A program made the position numbers and the translations under genes. From Nezara viridula (Eukaryota > Arthropoda > Insecta > Hemiptera > Pentatomidae), in the NCBI GenBank assembly GCA_928085145.1, contig OV725080.1:143396636-143460635 (forward strand): a stretch of 64,000 bases of DNA. Reading direction: 5' to 3'. Of the stretch, positions 51,850-62,919 are shown piece by piece. The notes beneath the pieces are model-generated. The model was not told the origin of the DNA. It saw only the letters and a list, made by a program, of their open reading frames with translations, and did no database searches. The stretch's first letter is position 1, and each line of letters begins with the position of its first letter.

Positions 51850-52440
51850 GCAAAATTTGGTCAAATCGCGCCGTTTTCAATCTATAGGCATATCAAATAA
51901 CACATTTCCTGATCTGAAAGCAGAAGTATTTTTTTCTGGAGTATTAGATAGAATTTGAAAATATTGATGACTATTTCATTTTACATTTATCAATCCCTAA
52001 ATTTCCTCCAAATTTGAGCGAAATCGAACTTGCGGTTTTAGAGATATAGACTAATCAAGGAAAACACGTTTGCGCATATATAAGAGAAAGTAATGGACAG
52101 AATTGAATAAAATTTCCCTACAATATTTATTCACAAATACCTACCTTTTACCCAACATTGAGCCAAATCGAACAAGCCGTTTCTGAAATATTGGCTTATC
52201 TACAAAAATGCGTTTGCGCTTGGGTAAGCGGAAGTGGAGGTTATAATTTAATAAAATTAATATGGGACCATCTAGACACCAACCCACACAATTCCTGAAA
52301 ATTTCATGAAAATCGGATAAACGGTAGTAAGTGATATGCTCGTTACATCGATTTGACAACAGACAGACGGACGGACGGAGGAACGGACGGATGGACATAA
52401 GGAGAGACAGACAGACAGACAGAAACCGAACCAAATTTGA
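51850..52440. repeat. Degenerate tandem repeat ending in a GACA/GACG tract
   Basis: Three loosely similar units of roughly 140 bp share a core like gagc-aaatcgaac-gc-gttt-gaaatat-ggct (near 51875, 52015 and 52160). They are followed by tttcatgaaaatcggataaa and a GACA/GACG tract at about 52365-52425. The arrangement resembles the 3' ends of common arthropod interspersed repeats. Confidence 0.55.
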
Positions 52441-53291
52441 TCTTTGTCTTAAATGTAAAACGCGAGTGGAAATTTTCGATTCTGAGCATAATTTTTTTTT
52501 TTCCTCTCCCAGGTATACAATGCTTTCCTGCCTTCGATTGTGAAAAAGCAAAAGTGAAGATAAAAAATATATTTTGTTGTTATCGAAGTTATCATACATC
52601 ATCGGTGAAATGACATGTTTAACTATGACATTATAACCATAACTTTTGTGTATACATTTCTTAAAAAATGGAAAAGAATAAATATGTAATACTTATAATA
52701 ATATAACAACTGAATATTAAAAATAAAATACACCAAGGGTATAAAATATAGTTATAAAATAAAATAGCTTAAAATTATATTTATTTTATAACTAACAAGT
52801 GGTTAAAACTATTTAAGAAAAGTTCATGTCCAGTCTGTTTATGACTTGGTTAGCAATCTGTTATCACTGTCATAACTTAAAATAACTTAGCTGAAATGAG
52901 GAAGCAGTGTTGCTGAATTTTGTAGTTTCCCAAACTTCTGATGAGTGAAAGTTGATGAACTGATTAATGATTGACTAAATTAATGTCAAATTGTCAAAAC
53001 TAATAATGACTGCTGATTAAATCTTGAATTTTAGATTTAGTTATGAAATTTCTCCAAGAAGAAGAAGAAGAAAAGTAAATATTATTCTGTGATTAAGTAC
53101 CCTTAAAATTACTACAATGTACAATTTAATGACAATTGTCTGGCATTAGAAATAATTAAGAATAAATTAAATTACAAGTTTATCTAGATATAAAATTACA
53201 ATAAAGAAAAGGTACTATTAGACATATGAAATTATAGCTAAATTCAGATGTGCGAGTTCACATATTTATACACATAAATAATGTGGATGAT

Positions 53292-53470
53292 TAGTTGTTT
53301 GGCAATAATTACTTCCAATTGGTAACAATTGAATATATTTCTTATATTATCAACATCAACTTGTTAACATGTAACGTTGATAATATAAGAAATATATTCA
53401 ATTGTTACCAATTGGAAGTAATTATTGCCAAACAACTAAGAATATTAGAAAACTTCCCAGAAAAAAGAAG
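53292..53470. mobile_element. Foldback element: perfect 64-bp hairpin with 12-bp flanking repeats
   Basis: The arms 53291-53354 and 53376-53439 are exact reverse complements over 64 bases, with a 21-base loop. The direct repeat AATGTGGATGAT occurs at 53280-53291 and 53471-53482 and looks like a target-site duplication. About 31 bases of A-rich tail separate the right arm from the right repeat. No coding capacity. Confidence 0.8.
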
Positions 53471-54265
53471 AATGTGGATGATATATAATTATCTTTAGGA
53501 TAACATTAAATACGATTGACAGGTCTGAATAATGTGAACATTATTTTACACATATTCAGAAGATTGGTTGCTGATTGAGAGGAGATGGATAAATAAATTA
53601 TCTTTAAATGAGGTCAAGGATGAGGATTTGCATACGGAAGTTGGTAGAGAATTCCAAAACAAGATATGACAAAGGATTTTTTAAAGAAAAAAGTTCTATG
53701 ACAGAAGCTGACATTCTTTATAAATTGATACTGCTCATTGAAGTAAACAAATTAGATATCTGATTTTTATTTTAGGATGGATAATGTGACATGGAATAAT
53801 TTATATATTTGGATTGGATTTCGCTTTTCAGTTTTCTTAAAATAGTTTTAACAGGGAAAAATTATGCACAATTATAAATCATATTATAATAAACAAGTGA
53901 TAATATCCTGTAAATATTCACTTTTTTTTAAAGTGAAAAAAACTAATAGTTTAATATAATATTAGTATAATTTTTTTGTCCAGTTTCTGATTTCGCTTGA
54001 TTATCTGAAATTATTAATCAGATTTTGTGGTTTGAAATTCCATGGGTATTTATCAGAAAAAGTTTGTGTTATGCTTTTCAAGAGGCGTCAACAAATTCCT
54101 ATTTCTTCAAACATCATGTTTATCAATTTCAATTCTAATCGGTTAGCCACTGTCAGAAGAGTTATGTTTCCCTAGAAACACAATCAACTGTAAAGACATT
54201 TGATAATAGATTTAACAACTTTAGTAATAACAAGGTATCATCTAATATAGATAGGCTCCATAAAT

Positions 54266-54468
54266 CAGAGATGGGTAAGTGCTACTCTGAGTACTGAGTA
54301 CTATTTATTTTACTCAAATACTGACCTTTTTTGATTATCTAAGAATTTAATTACTACCTTAGTTGATGTCAAATGATTAACTGAATTAGTGATTAAATTC
54401 TCAATTATGATTCAATTTCAATAAAATATTTGGTATTGGTACTCCGAGTAGCATTTGCCCATCTCTTG
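54266..54468. mobile_element. hAT-type MITE
   Basis: 203-bp element. The left end reads CAGAGATGGGTAAGTGCTAC; the right end, reversed, reads CAAGAGATGGGCAAATGCTA. It is flanked by 8-bp direct repeats CCATAAAT (54258-54265) and CCGTAAAT (54469-54476), 7 of 8 matching. The internal agtactgagtact motif is typical of hAT MITEs. It lies 3' of the last identified exon of the Asn-rich gene. Confidence 0.82.
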
Positions 54469-55182
54469 CCGTAAATTTTGAGAAAAATATAGAAAAACAA
54501 GTTATATGAATACCTTAAATGACGTTTATGCTAATATTAATGATTAATTATTATTATTACTATTCATTATTAGTTAATTTATTAATTATTAATTAAGTAG
54601 TAATTTTCTTATTTATTTGTAGTTTATTATATGTTTTAAGTAAACAACAAAAAATACAGAAGAAACTTTTATTTAGATTCCCTTTACAATCAATAATATT
54701 TTCGATTTCCATAAATGTTTGTTATTAATATGTCAATATTCAATATCAATAATTGACAGGGCAAATTAAAGATTTTTGTAAATTTCTGTTGGCACTTTCA
54801 TATTATTAATCATTATTATGATAGTCTTATGTATCTATGAAATCTAATTATCTGATGGCAGATAATGGGTTGTATTATGGATAATAGTCGTTATGAATTT
54901 TGGCTGAATTATATTATTATTATTTTATGGATTTTTATTAATGAGTTCTAATGATTTGTGGAATTTGCCATCAGAAGTACTTAGGTTGAAACTGAGATTT
55001 TGATTAGGTTAGATAGATTAGGTTTCACAAAGCTGTACTCCAGCATAGATAAATGAGTTTTTACTTTGATTTTTCCAACCAAAATGGAAATTGAGATGTT
55101 CAATTTTGATAGCAAATATCTCATTTATTGCGCATGAAAATATAACAGTAAACTTTAAATTTTTTAATAATGATAAACTTAC

Positions 55183-58100
55183 CTTATTTTCACATTTAGC
55201 TTTAAAAAACAATTTGTACAAATCATCAAGTACATCATTTAGATTTTGATAACGGTCTTTATTAACAGAATATGATATACTAAATAAAGGATAAGTAATA
55301 CTTTGCCGTATTTTAGTTATCTAAAAAAAATAAAATAATGATGATGAATAAACCAATGTGTATATTAAGTTCACCATAAAATAAAAAGTTTCTTAAATTA
55401 AGTTTATTAAATATGTTAAACATACAGTAGAACACTCTTTATTGGAAATAATACAGCCAAGGCTATTCTAGATAAATGTGAAATGCCGGATAAGAGATGG
55501 TTTGATCAGAAAATAAAAAATTCTTGTTATTATTGACATTCATTGAAGTAATGTGCAAAACATTATGAGTATTTTTCTAAAGGTATAGTGTAATTAATGT
55601 TTAATTTATTATAATATTTAATTTTTAATTTAGATTATATAATAATTTTTTGTCATATGGATGTTTTCCATTTTCTTTGTTGAGGCAGTGCTTATTTCTA
55701 TGAATCTCACATTATTTTAAGCAAACACAAATTATGGATATGTTTTTAACAATAAAATTGGAAGTAAGATACAACTGTAAACATTTGTAGATTTAGTTAG
55801 TTTTGATCGAAGACTTTTCATTTTTAAAAAGATGCCCGAGATAGACATATGCAAGATTAATTTTATATAAATATAAAAGTACAATGTGGATCTTCACGAG
55901 ACGGTTTCTGCTGTTTTTGGCTGTATAAAATAGGGCAAAATGAATAAATAGATTAGCATTTTGAATTTTTAATATTAATGTGTTTGTTTACTACTTGCAT
56001 ATATTTGACGATACATTCACAATAGTAAAAGTAAATGATCTACATTAGCAATATATTTGACTAATTTTGCCCTCTATAATGGTTAATATATGAGGATTTT
56101 GTGGACAAATTAAAATAATTGGTAAGTAACTTTGTATAGTTTATTTTTTTATCAAGATAGTCTTGCCTCCCACTGAAGGTCCTCACAAACTATTTTTTTT
56201 CTAGTTTCTCTATTTTTTTATTTTTAAAACTTTTTTATAAGAAATGAAGAGAAGAATAGTTGGGGTGCTCAGTCAAAAAAGGAAAGCAAAAAATAAATTA
56301 TAATATTTATTTTTTACATATGCTGACGTTTCGACCTGAAGTTCAGGCCATCATCAGGGCTTTCTCCTTGATTTCCCCTTGACACTTAAGGAGAAAGCCC
56401 TGATGATGGCCTGAACTTCAGGTCGAAACGTCGGCATATGTAAAAAATAAATATTATAATTTATTTTTTGCCTTCCTTTTTTGACTGAGCACCCCAACTA
56501 TTCTTCTCTTCATTATCCACGACAGTCAACCAATTACCAATTATGTTTATAAGAAATATTTGAGAAGCTCTTCTCCTGCAACTTCATTCAAGTTCCTAGT
56601 TGGCTTTCATTGGATTTGAGACTAGGAAAAATAATGAAAATGAATAGTAAATAAATAACTGCTAATAAAATATTTCTCTCGAGTTGGAAGATTGATTTTG
56701 TTTAATTCATAGATTATTTTCCTTAGTTAAAGAGAGATTAAGGTCTATTTGTTGATTTTTAGGCAGCAAAAATTTAATGAAATGAATGTTTAAGTTAATA
56801 ACATTGACATAGCTTATATGCTACTTGGTATTTGAAAAACAATAAAATATTTGATAACAAAAATTAATGGAGTAGACATTGAAATATGAAATAGTGAAAA
56901 AAACAAAACAACATTAATGTTGTTTCTTATTTGAGTTTGCTCATGATCTCATTGCACTGTATTATCTCATAGACTCCTACAAATAACATTCTCAATATAA
57001 TTTGTGTATTTTTCATGGATATTCATAAAACACGGGTTTGATATTAATGAGCATTAATTTAGATTGATTTTACTAAACCTGCTGATTTTAAAAATAAACA
57101 TTGAAAGCAGGTTTGTAAGAAATGTTATACCGAAATAAAAAAAATTAATGATCGCTCACTTCTCTTGCAACTAATGTATGACTAAAATGAAATGAATGTG
57201 TAAAATGTACTGATGTTTTTATTTATGATTTATAAAAGTCTGTTTGGGATTTCAAATGATTTACTTGAAGCAAAAAAAGAAAGCGGCTGAGACAGAAATA
57301 ATTTCCGATATCACCACTGATACATTAGAAAAAGGAAACGGAGGTGTAAAAGACAACTATTATGTTACAGCATCTCATCATATAGTGCCTTTGAAAAAAA
57401 TTATCTAGTTTATAGTTTTTTTTTTATTATGTAAGTTTTTTCTAATAATGGAAGAGGCTGTGGATGTGGGGGTCATCTATATCAATAGAACTTTTTTTTT
57501 GTGATTCTAGTTCGAAAATATTAGACCCACATCCAAGGGTTCTTGCTAATGCATCTTAGGAGCTATCAATGATATCAATTCCTAGTAAATTTCGTACTTT
57601 TATAATAGAAATAAATGTTTGCCATTTTTAATATTTATAAGTAATATTTTATTACTTATAAATAATTCAATACTGCTAAAACCCTACAGTTATTTTAAAG
57701 CCCAACAATGGATGTTTTAAATCAAAGATAGGAACCATTTATTAAAATGTATGACTAATTGAACTTACATCATTGTCACTTATCCTTTGTGTTACAAATT
57801 TTTCTAAATCTGCACCTTGAATCGCAGAGAAAACATCTTGCAATTTTGATTTGCTGTAAGTCTTTATATTAATAATCTGTTCTGCATAAATGTTATTTTC
57901 TGATGGCTTACTGTAATTTTTAGAAAAATTGCAAATTCTATTTTTTAAACTTTTCTTTCTATTGTATTTGGGATTATAGCGGTCATGAGTAACTTGGCAG
58001 TTTTGATTGACTTCATTATTTGTTCTATTTTTATATTCATGTTCCTCCTCATCGTCACATTTATTCTCTTCTTGTGATGTTAATTTATTTTTTACAATAT

Positions 58101-61100
58101 TATCATTTTTTAAATTATTATTTTCATTAACACTATTTAGATTACTTGGCACTTCAGACTGCAAAGTTGAAATGTTTTCTGTCTCAAAAGAAAATCCTTT
58201 TTCCAGGGCAAATGTAAAGTTTTGTTTGTTTATTAAGCAGGCAGACGTGTCCAGTTTACTTGAGGAGATATTTTTTGGAAATAATGGAAAAGTTGTAACT
58301 TTCCTTTCTGAGTGAATTATTTTATTTACATCATATTCCATATGATTTTCAACAGTATTGTTTTCAGTACTTATATTTTCTGGGGTAATACAAGAAAATA
58401 TACCTTGACTCTGACATAATGTTTTTTGTTTTGTGATGAATGAATCATGATTTTTATTTTGATTTAATACGCAGTTTAAATTTTGATGGTTGTTTGAGTA
58501 TTCTTCAGAAACAACAAAACTATTAGAAGTACAAGAAGTGTCATCCTTTTCACTGTATTTAAATAAAACATTGTTATCAGCTAAAAGTATTTGGTTTTGT
58601 TTTGAATTGAAACTTTCATTATTGTTATTATTAGTAAAAGTTGGTCCAGTGGAAAGGCTTTGTCTCTTCTGTTTAAAATCTTTGTTAATAACTTCTGTTT
58701 TATATTCATCGATATCATTATGATTCTTTTCTGGTTCCTTATTTCCTTTTGAAGAAACTGTGCCTCTGTAAATATCTTTTATATATTGTTCATGATCCAA
58801 TGAAATTTCTTGTACTGCAACCAGTAGTTTTTCTAATAATGTTTTAGATGTATTTTGCCAATTTTCAAAATCGACAAGTAAGGTCTGTAAATTGCTTTCA
58901 TATGGTATTATGTTTTGGCTTTGTTTCATCGTAATTATTGAAGAAATACATATCCATGAGTTGCAGATATGTAAAAAACCAAGAATTAATTCTCTTAATA
59001 TTAATTCAGTTTGAAATGTATTCATCGAGTGTGACAGTTGGCTTTTGACTGATCTACATAATTCTTCAAGATTTTTTGCTGAGATCTTATCATTATTTGA
59101 AGCCAGTAATTTTTCTAGCAGTAAACATCCATCTAAAGCTATTTTTTTAAAAGTACTTAGATCATTACTCTTATATTTCATATTGTTAATGGTCAAATAT
59201 GACATTAGTTGTTCATGATCAGCTGTACTTTTAATGGGTTCTTCTGGTTTTGATATTGTGATGCTTCCTGAATTACTTCCTTGGTTGACATTTGCAGTAG
59301 TGTGCATGTCATGAATATACATATTTTTTAAATAAATGGGAACTTCTTGAGTTTGCTGAAATTCTCTTCTATATTTATTTTGATTTCTACAAAAGTTTTT
59401 TGGAAAAGGAAGTTGTGGGCAGGCTGTATTTATGTAGTTGTTATCATAACTATAATGTGCTTTATATCCCATATCTCGTTGGTATTCATAAGGATGTTCA
59501 TGAATATTTTGTTGTTCATAGAATCGTTCTGCCATTCCGATATTTCTTTGCATATTTGGAGGCCTCATTTCTACATTTGTGTTGGGAATGTAGGGAAGAT
59601 GATTCTGCCTACTGTGACTCCACCAGCTGTAATCTACTCCTTGGTAACTCCTATTGCATTGAGGATTATTAAGAGTCCTGACATCTCTTTGATTAGGTAT
59701 CATATATTCATTTCCTGGAGGATATACATAAGGTGTTTCGGGTGGAAAGTATGAAGATCCCCCACTAAATTGACTATAGTTTATTTGTCTTTCGGTTGGC
59801 TGAGGAAAGACGGCTATATAACATGGAATACCGTAAGTTAACATGTTTGAATTTGGATTCGAAGTGGTCACTTCATTGAAATAATGATCTTCTGGTTTAT
59901 CATATGGCTGATCAAGTAATCCTTTAGGAATCATGCTTTCTTCATCATTCAAGAACATATCAGAGCTGTTTTCATTACATTGGTTCTCTTTGTTATTATT
60001 ATTCAAATTTTCTGAAACTTAAAAGTTACATTTATTAACAAGAAATAAGAACAAATTAATTTTATAAATAAAAGTCTTTGAAGAAAAAAAACATTGTTGT
60101 CTCCAGCTATTTTAATTAAATTGCCCTTCCTATTAAGTATCTAATTGAAAAAAATGAATTGGTTTTATTAATGTCTACTAGTTCTCATTATTCTTATACA
60201 AGCTTGAGCCATGGTATAGTAGCCTTACAAGAAGGTTCACTGTTCCATAGGTGATTCATGAATTAGCCATTTTAATAAAATTTTAGTATTCTAGAATCTG
60301 TAAAGATAATGGAATTTTTAAAAACCTTATTAATTATAATCAAATACATTCTCGAGATTCAAGAAGAAAATTTATGTTATAGTTTCATGAAAAAAAACTA
60401 AAAACAATACTAATTGTATAGAGGGAGAATAACAGAAAACCAAATGACTGCTTTTACGCTTATTGTTAATTACTAAACTTAATAAACCTTGAAAGTTTTA
60501 TTGATACTTTATCTGTTGCTAATTTACATAATATTATTTTATTTATTGGATTTACTGCACTTCTATAATCCATACTGTAGTAGATAGCCTCCAGTATTTA
60601 CTCCTTTATGTGACATTGTGTGAAGAAATGAGAAGGAATATATAGGAATGTGAGGTTGCACTACGAACTGTACTCAATTATGCAGTGGACAAATTATTCA
60701 TTGAAAAGTCTCATATCGATAAACAATTGACGAAGAAGTAAGAAGGAAAACGACCGAGCAGGTAGCAACAGTTGGAGAAGGACGCCGGAGAAGAGAGGAG
60801 AACTCACTTGAGGCTGGGACACGAAGGAAGGAGGTTACCTGAGAAGAGAAGTCTACTAAACTGAAGATTAAGAAGATCAAGCCTATAGTTATAACACTTT
60901 AATAGGGTCAATTTATTACAGTTGTGGAAATAAATTATTTTGTTATACAGGAGTGATAAGTCATTTATTTATTTAGTTGTCCTATATGCCTCACAATTGA
61001 AGAATAACAAACCAGATGAGTCAATTCATTCAAAGTGTGTTTACTAAGTCCCACATTTCAGATATATTCTTATTGTTACTTGTCACTCAGTGTCACAAAA

Positions 61101-62235
61101 GTATTAAGTCCCCAAATTCCCAACAACAGTTAAACACCCTCAAAAAGTCTATATCCAGTGCTATATTGGTTTTGTTTTAATATTCACGAGTGTAAATAAC
61201 CTAGTCCGCCAATAAAAAAATGGAAGGAGTATTCACTATTACCGCCAAAATACAATTAACCTGTAACAGATTATTTACAATTGGCGCCCAAACAATACAG
61301 AGCAGGAAGGACCTAAATTCTAAACAGAACAAGTAATACATTTTAATTTATTAATATAAAAGTTAAACCTTTTACCCGTTGCAGTTTAATAATGTTTCAC
61401 TATGTATCCTAAAACTCATCCACAAATAGACGATTGATTATAAAACAGACAATTTTCCTTACCATCTTATTTTATTTACAAAATATTTATCCATATATAC
61501 TTATACTATAAAATTACAACATAATTTTGCAATATTTATATTTATTTGGTAGTTTCAACTTATAGTTCTGCCAGAATTTGCATTTAGGCTGCTTTCTAAT
61601 TGCGGGTGAGCTAGAGCATACTATTTAAAAAATATTTTATCCTTTGCTCTATAAATAAAGGAATAATACAAAGAACAAAACAAATTATAGTATTTATTTA
61701 CATTAAATAATTTTATTTACTACACAGCTTAATTTTTATAATTTCTAGTATCAAGTTAAGATTGTTTGATACAAATTTAAAAATAAATGGTAACATTTTT
61801 CTTCAATATTTAACATATTTCTGAATTAACTTATTTGTTATACATAATTATGTTTATTATTAGTTACTAAGTTTTGCTTTAAGGCTCATGAATTTTATTA
61901 TTTTTTTTATTATTTGTAATAAAAAACCATTAAGAAATTAGATTGGTTCTATCCTACATTCTCATGATTTCTTGAATTAGTAAATTAAAAAAAAAAAATT
62001 TCCAAGTTAAGGACTACTCACATTCGACTTGGTGACAAACATCAGAGGTGGTTTTTTGAACAGACTGTTGGTAAACTTTGGAAGTAATATCACAAAAAAA
62101 AATTCCTTTCTTATTTTCTATATCATCCTAAAAAAACACTTCCTTAAGTTATAAAATTTACTAGAATTATTTTTGAATCTCATAACTGAATTAGTTAAAA
62201 TTTGAATTTACCATATATTTCTCTTGTTGGTTCAT
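55183..62235 (-). CDS. Unrecognised Asn-rich, largely disordered protein (spliced, 3' end not located)
   Basis: I do not recognise this family. Exon model on the minus strand: 62212-62235 (ATG at 62233-62235, MNQQEKYM, donor gtaaat), 62022-62127 (35 codons plus one base, donor gtgagt), 57769-60017 (749 codons), 55183-55320 (46 codons, ending AKCENK before donor gtaagt). All junctions are in phase. For exon 3 only the acceptor at 60018-60019 avoids a stop; the stronger-looking one at 60012-60013 would create TAA. The protein has at least 838 residues. Its N-terminal third is rich in Asn, Pro, Tyr and Gln. A middle block at about residues 320-470 is hydrophobic and probably helical (LLEKLL, LILRELILGFLHICNSW). 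A long Asn/Ser/Lys-rich stretch follows. The end (DVFSAIQGADLEKFVTQ, then LNDVLDDLYKLFFKAKC) looks folded. A further exon below 55183 is required but not identified. Confidence 0.72.
56246..56545 (+). mobile_element. Foldback element with two hammerhead-like cores and 12-bp target duplication
   Basis: 300-bp element flanked by perfect 12-bp direct repeats TTTATAAGAAAT (56234-56245 and 56546-56557). Nearly perfect inverted arms of about 125 bp (56246-56368 and about 56389-56511) are separated by about 20 bp. The right arm on the plus strand holds CTGATGA (56400-56406), an 18-base stem-loop (GGCCTG pairing with CAGGTC), then GAAACGTC (56425-56432). The left arm holds the same on the minus strand (CTGATGA at 56351-56357). 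The 3' tail contains CAGTCAACC. It sits in intron 3 of the Asn-rich gene. Confidence 0.8.
56396..56436 (+). ncRNA. Hammerhead-ribozyme-like core (candidate)
   Basis: The order is helix I strand GCC, CTGATGA, helix II with GGCCTG/CAGGTC closing a short loop, GAAA, a minimal helix III (A-C against G-T, no loop), the cleavage triplet GTC (56430-56432), and the helix I strand GGC. The invariant core bases of the hammerhead fold are all present. The very short helix III resembles the minimal hammerheads reported in Penelope-like elements, which act as dimers. Activity is not shown. Confidence 0.5.
60018..62021 (-). other. Intron 2 of the Asn-rich gene
   Basis: 2.0-kb AT-rich intron. It carries a GC-richer segment at about 60590-61300 described separately as a possible LTR. 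The remainder shows no coding signal. Confidence 0.6.
60576..61295 (+). mobile_element. Possible solo LTR with adjoining primer-binding site
   Basis: The segment starts TGTAGTAG and ends TTTACA at about 61278, followed closely by TGGCGCCCAAAC (from 61282), which looks like a tRNA-primed binding site. Inside are a G/A-rich patch (60720-60860) and an AATAAA at about 60926. The left border is a guess. No gag or pol sequence follows. Confidence 0.4.
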
Positions 62236-62712
62236 TCTACAATGCTCTAACATTAACTTCAAAATTTCTATTCATTAGAACAAGAAAGGGGAAGTTATTA
62301 TAACTTTTATCTTTCTAACAAACCTATTTTGTAGGTCACTCTCTAAAACTTTAAATATACAAAAAAATATATTTAAGTTAAATATTATTTTACATTTTAT
62401 ATTACAATTATTAAACAAATAGATGAAGTTTCATTAACACTTCACATTCGATAACTCACATTTTCAAAAGAATTTCTTATTTTACACTGAACAGCACTTA
62501 GATAATAGGCAAATATAAAGTAAATAATGTGTTTTATTGGTTTGCCTTATGGAACAGATGTTTTTTTTTTTATTACTATTATTATTTATTTATTGCCCTT
62601 AAAAAAATGTAAGAGCATTCACTACTTATGAGATTGGTGAAATCTACACATAGCGTAGGAAAAGGTTAATTAAAACCACATTTAATTTTTTTATTCACTT
62701 TAGGGAAAATTT

Positions 62713-62913
62713 CCTAAACTATGAGCCTTGGGAAAAAAACTAGAGATGTGACTAGAAACGCTGCTACAGATGAGGCTGAAGCTCCATTGCAGAAGTCTGT
62801 TGAGCATGTACAAACTTCTTGACGACCTCCAAAGCCGCTTCTTTGGTAACAGTTTTGGAAGTAGCTGGAATCATCCCATCCACAGCTCCGAATAATGCGG
62901 GTGTCGGGTTTCA
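62713..62913 (-). CDS. Ly6/uPAR-fold, quiver/sleepless-like GPI-anchored protein, last exon
   Basis: Single terminal exon with acceptor ttttag at 62914-62915 and stop TAG at the lower end. It encodes the C-terminal half of a small cysteine-rich domain: RSCGW, then NCYQRSG, then VCTCSTDFCNGA, followed by a hydrophobic tail (VAAFLVTSLVFF) typical of a GPI-attachment signal. The closing C-x-C-x-x-D-x-C-N pattern is the hallmark of the Ly6/uPAR three-finger fold, and the spacing resembles the arthropod quiver/sleepless group, which modulates potassium channels and nicotinic receptors at the cell surface. The particular function here is inference. The upstream exons (signal peptide and first cysteines) are not visible and probably lie beyond 64000. 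The exon begins in phase 1. Confidence 0.8.
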
Positions 62914-62919
62914 CTAAAA

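Noticed and set aside
52141..52602. 153-codon minus-strand open frame
   Set aside because: It runs through the GACA/GACG tandem tract, and its Ser/Arg/Leu/Cys-rich residues come from that repeat.
59347..59754. 135-codon plus-strand open frame
   Set aside because: It is the antisense shadow of the 2.25-kb exon of the Asn-rich gene.
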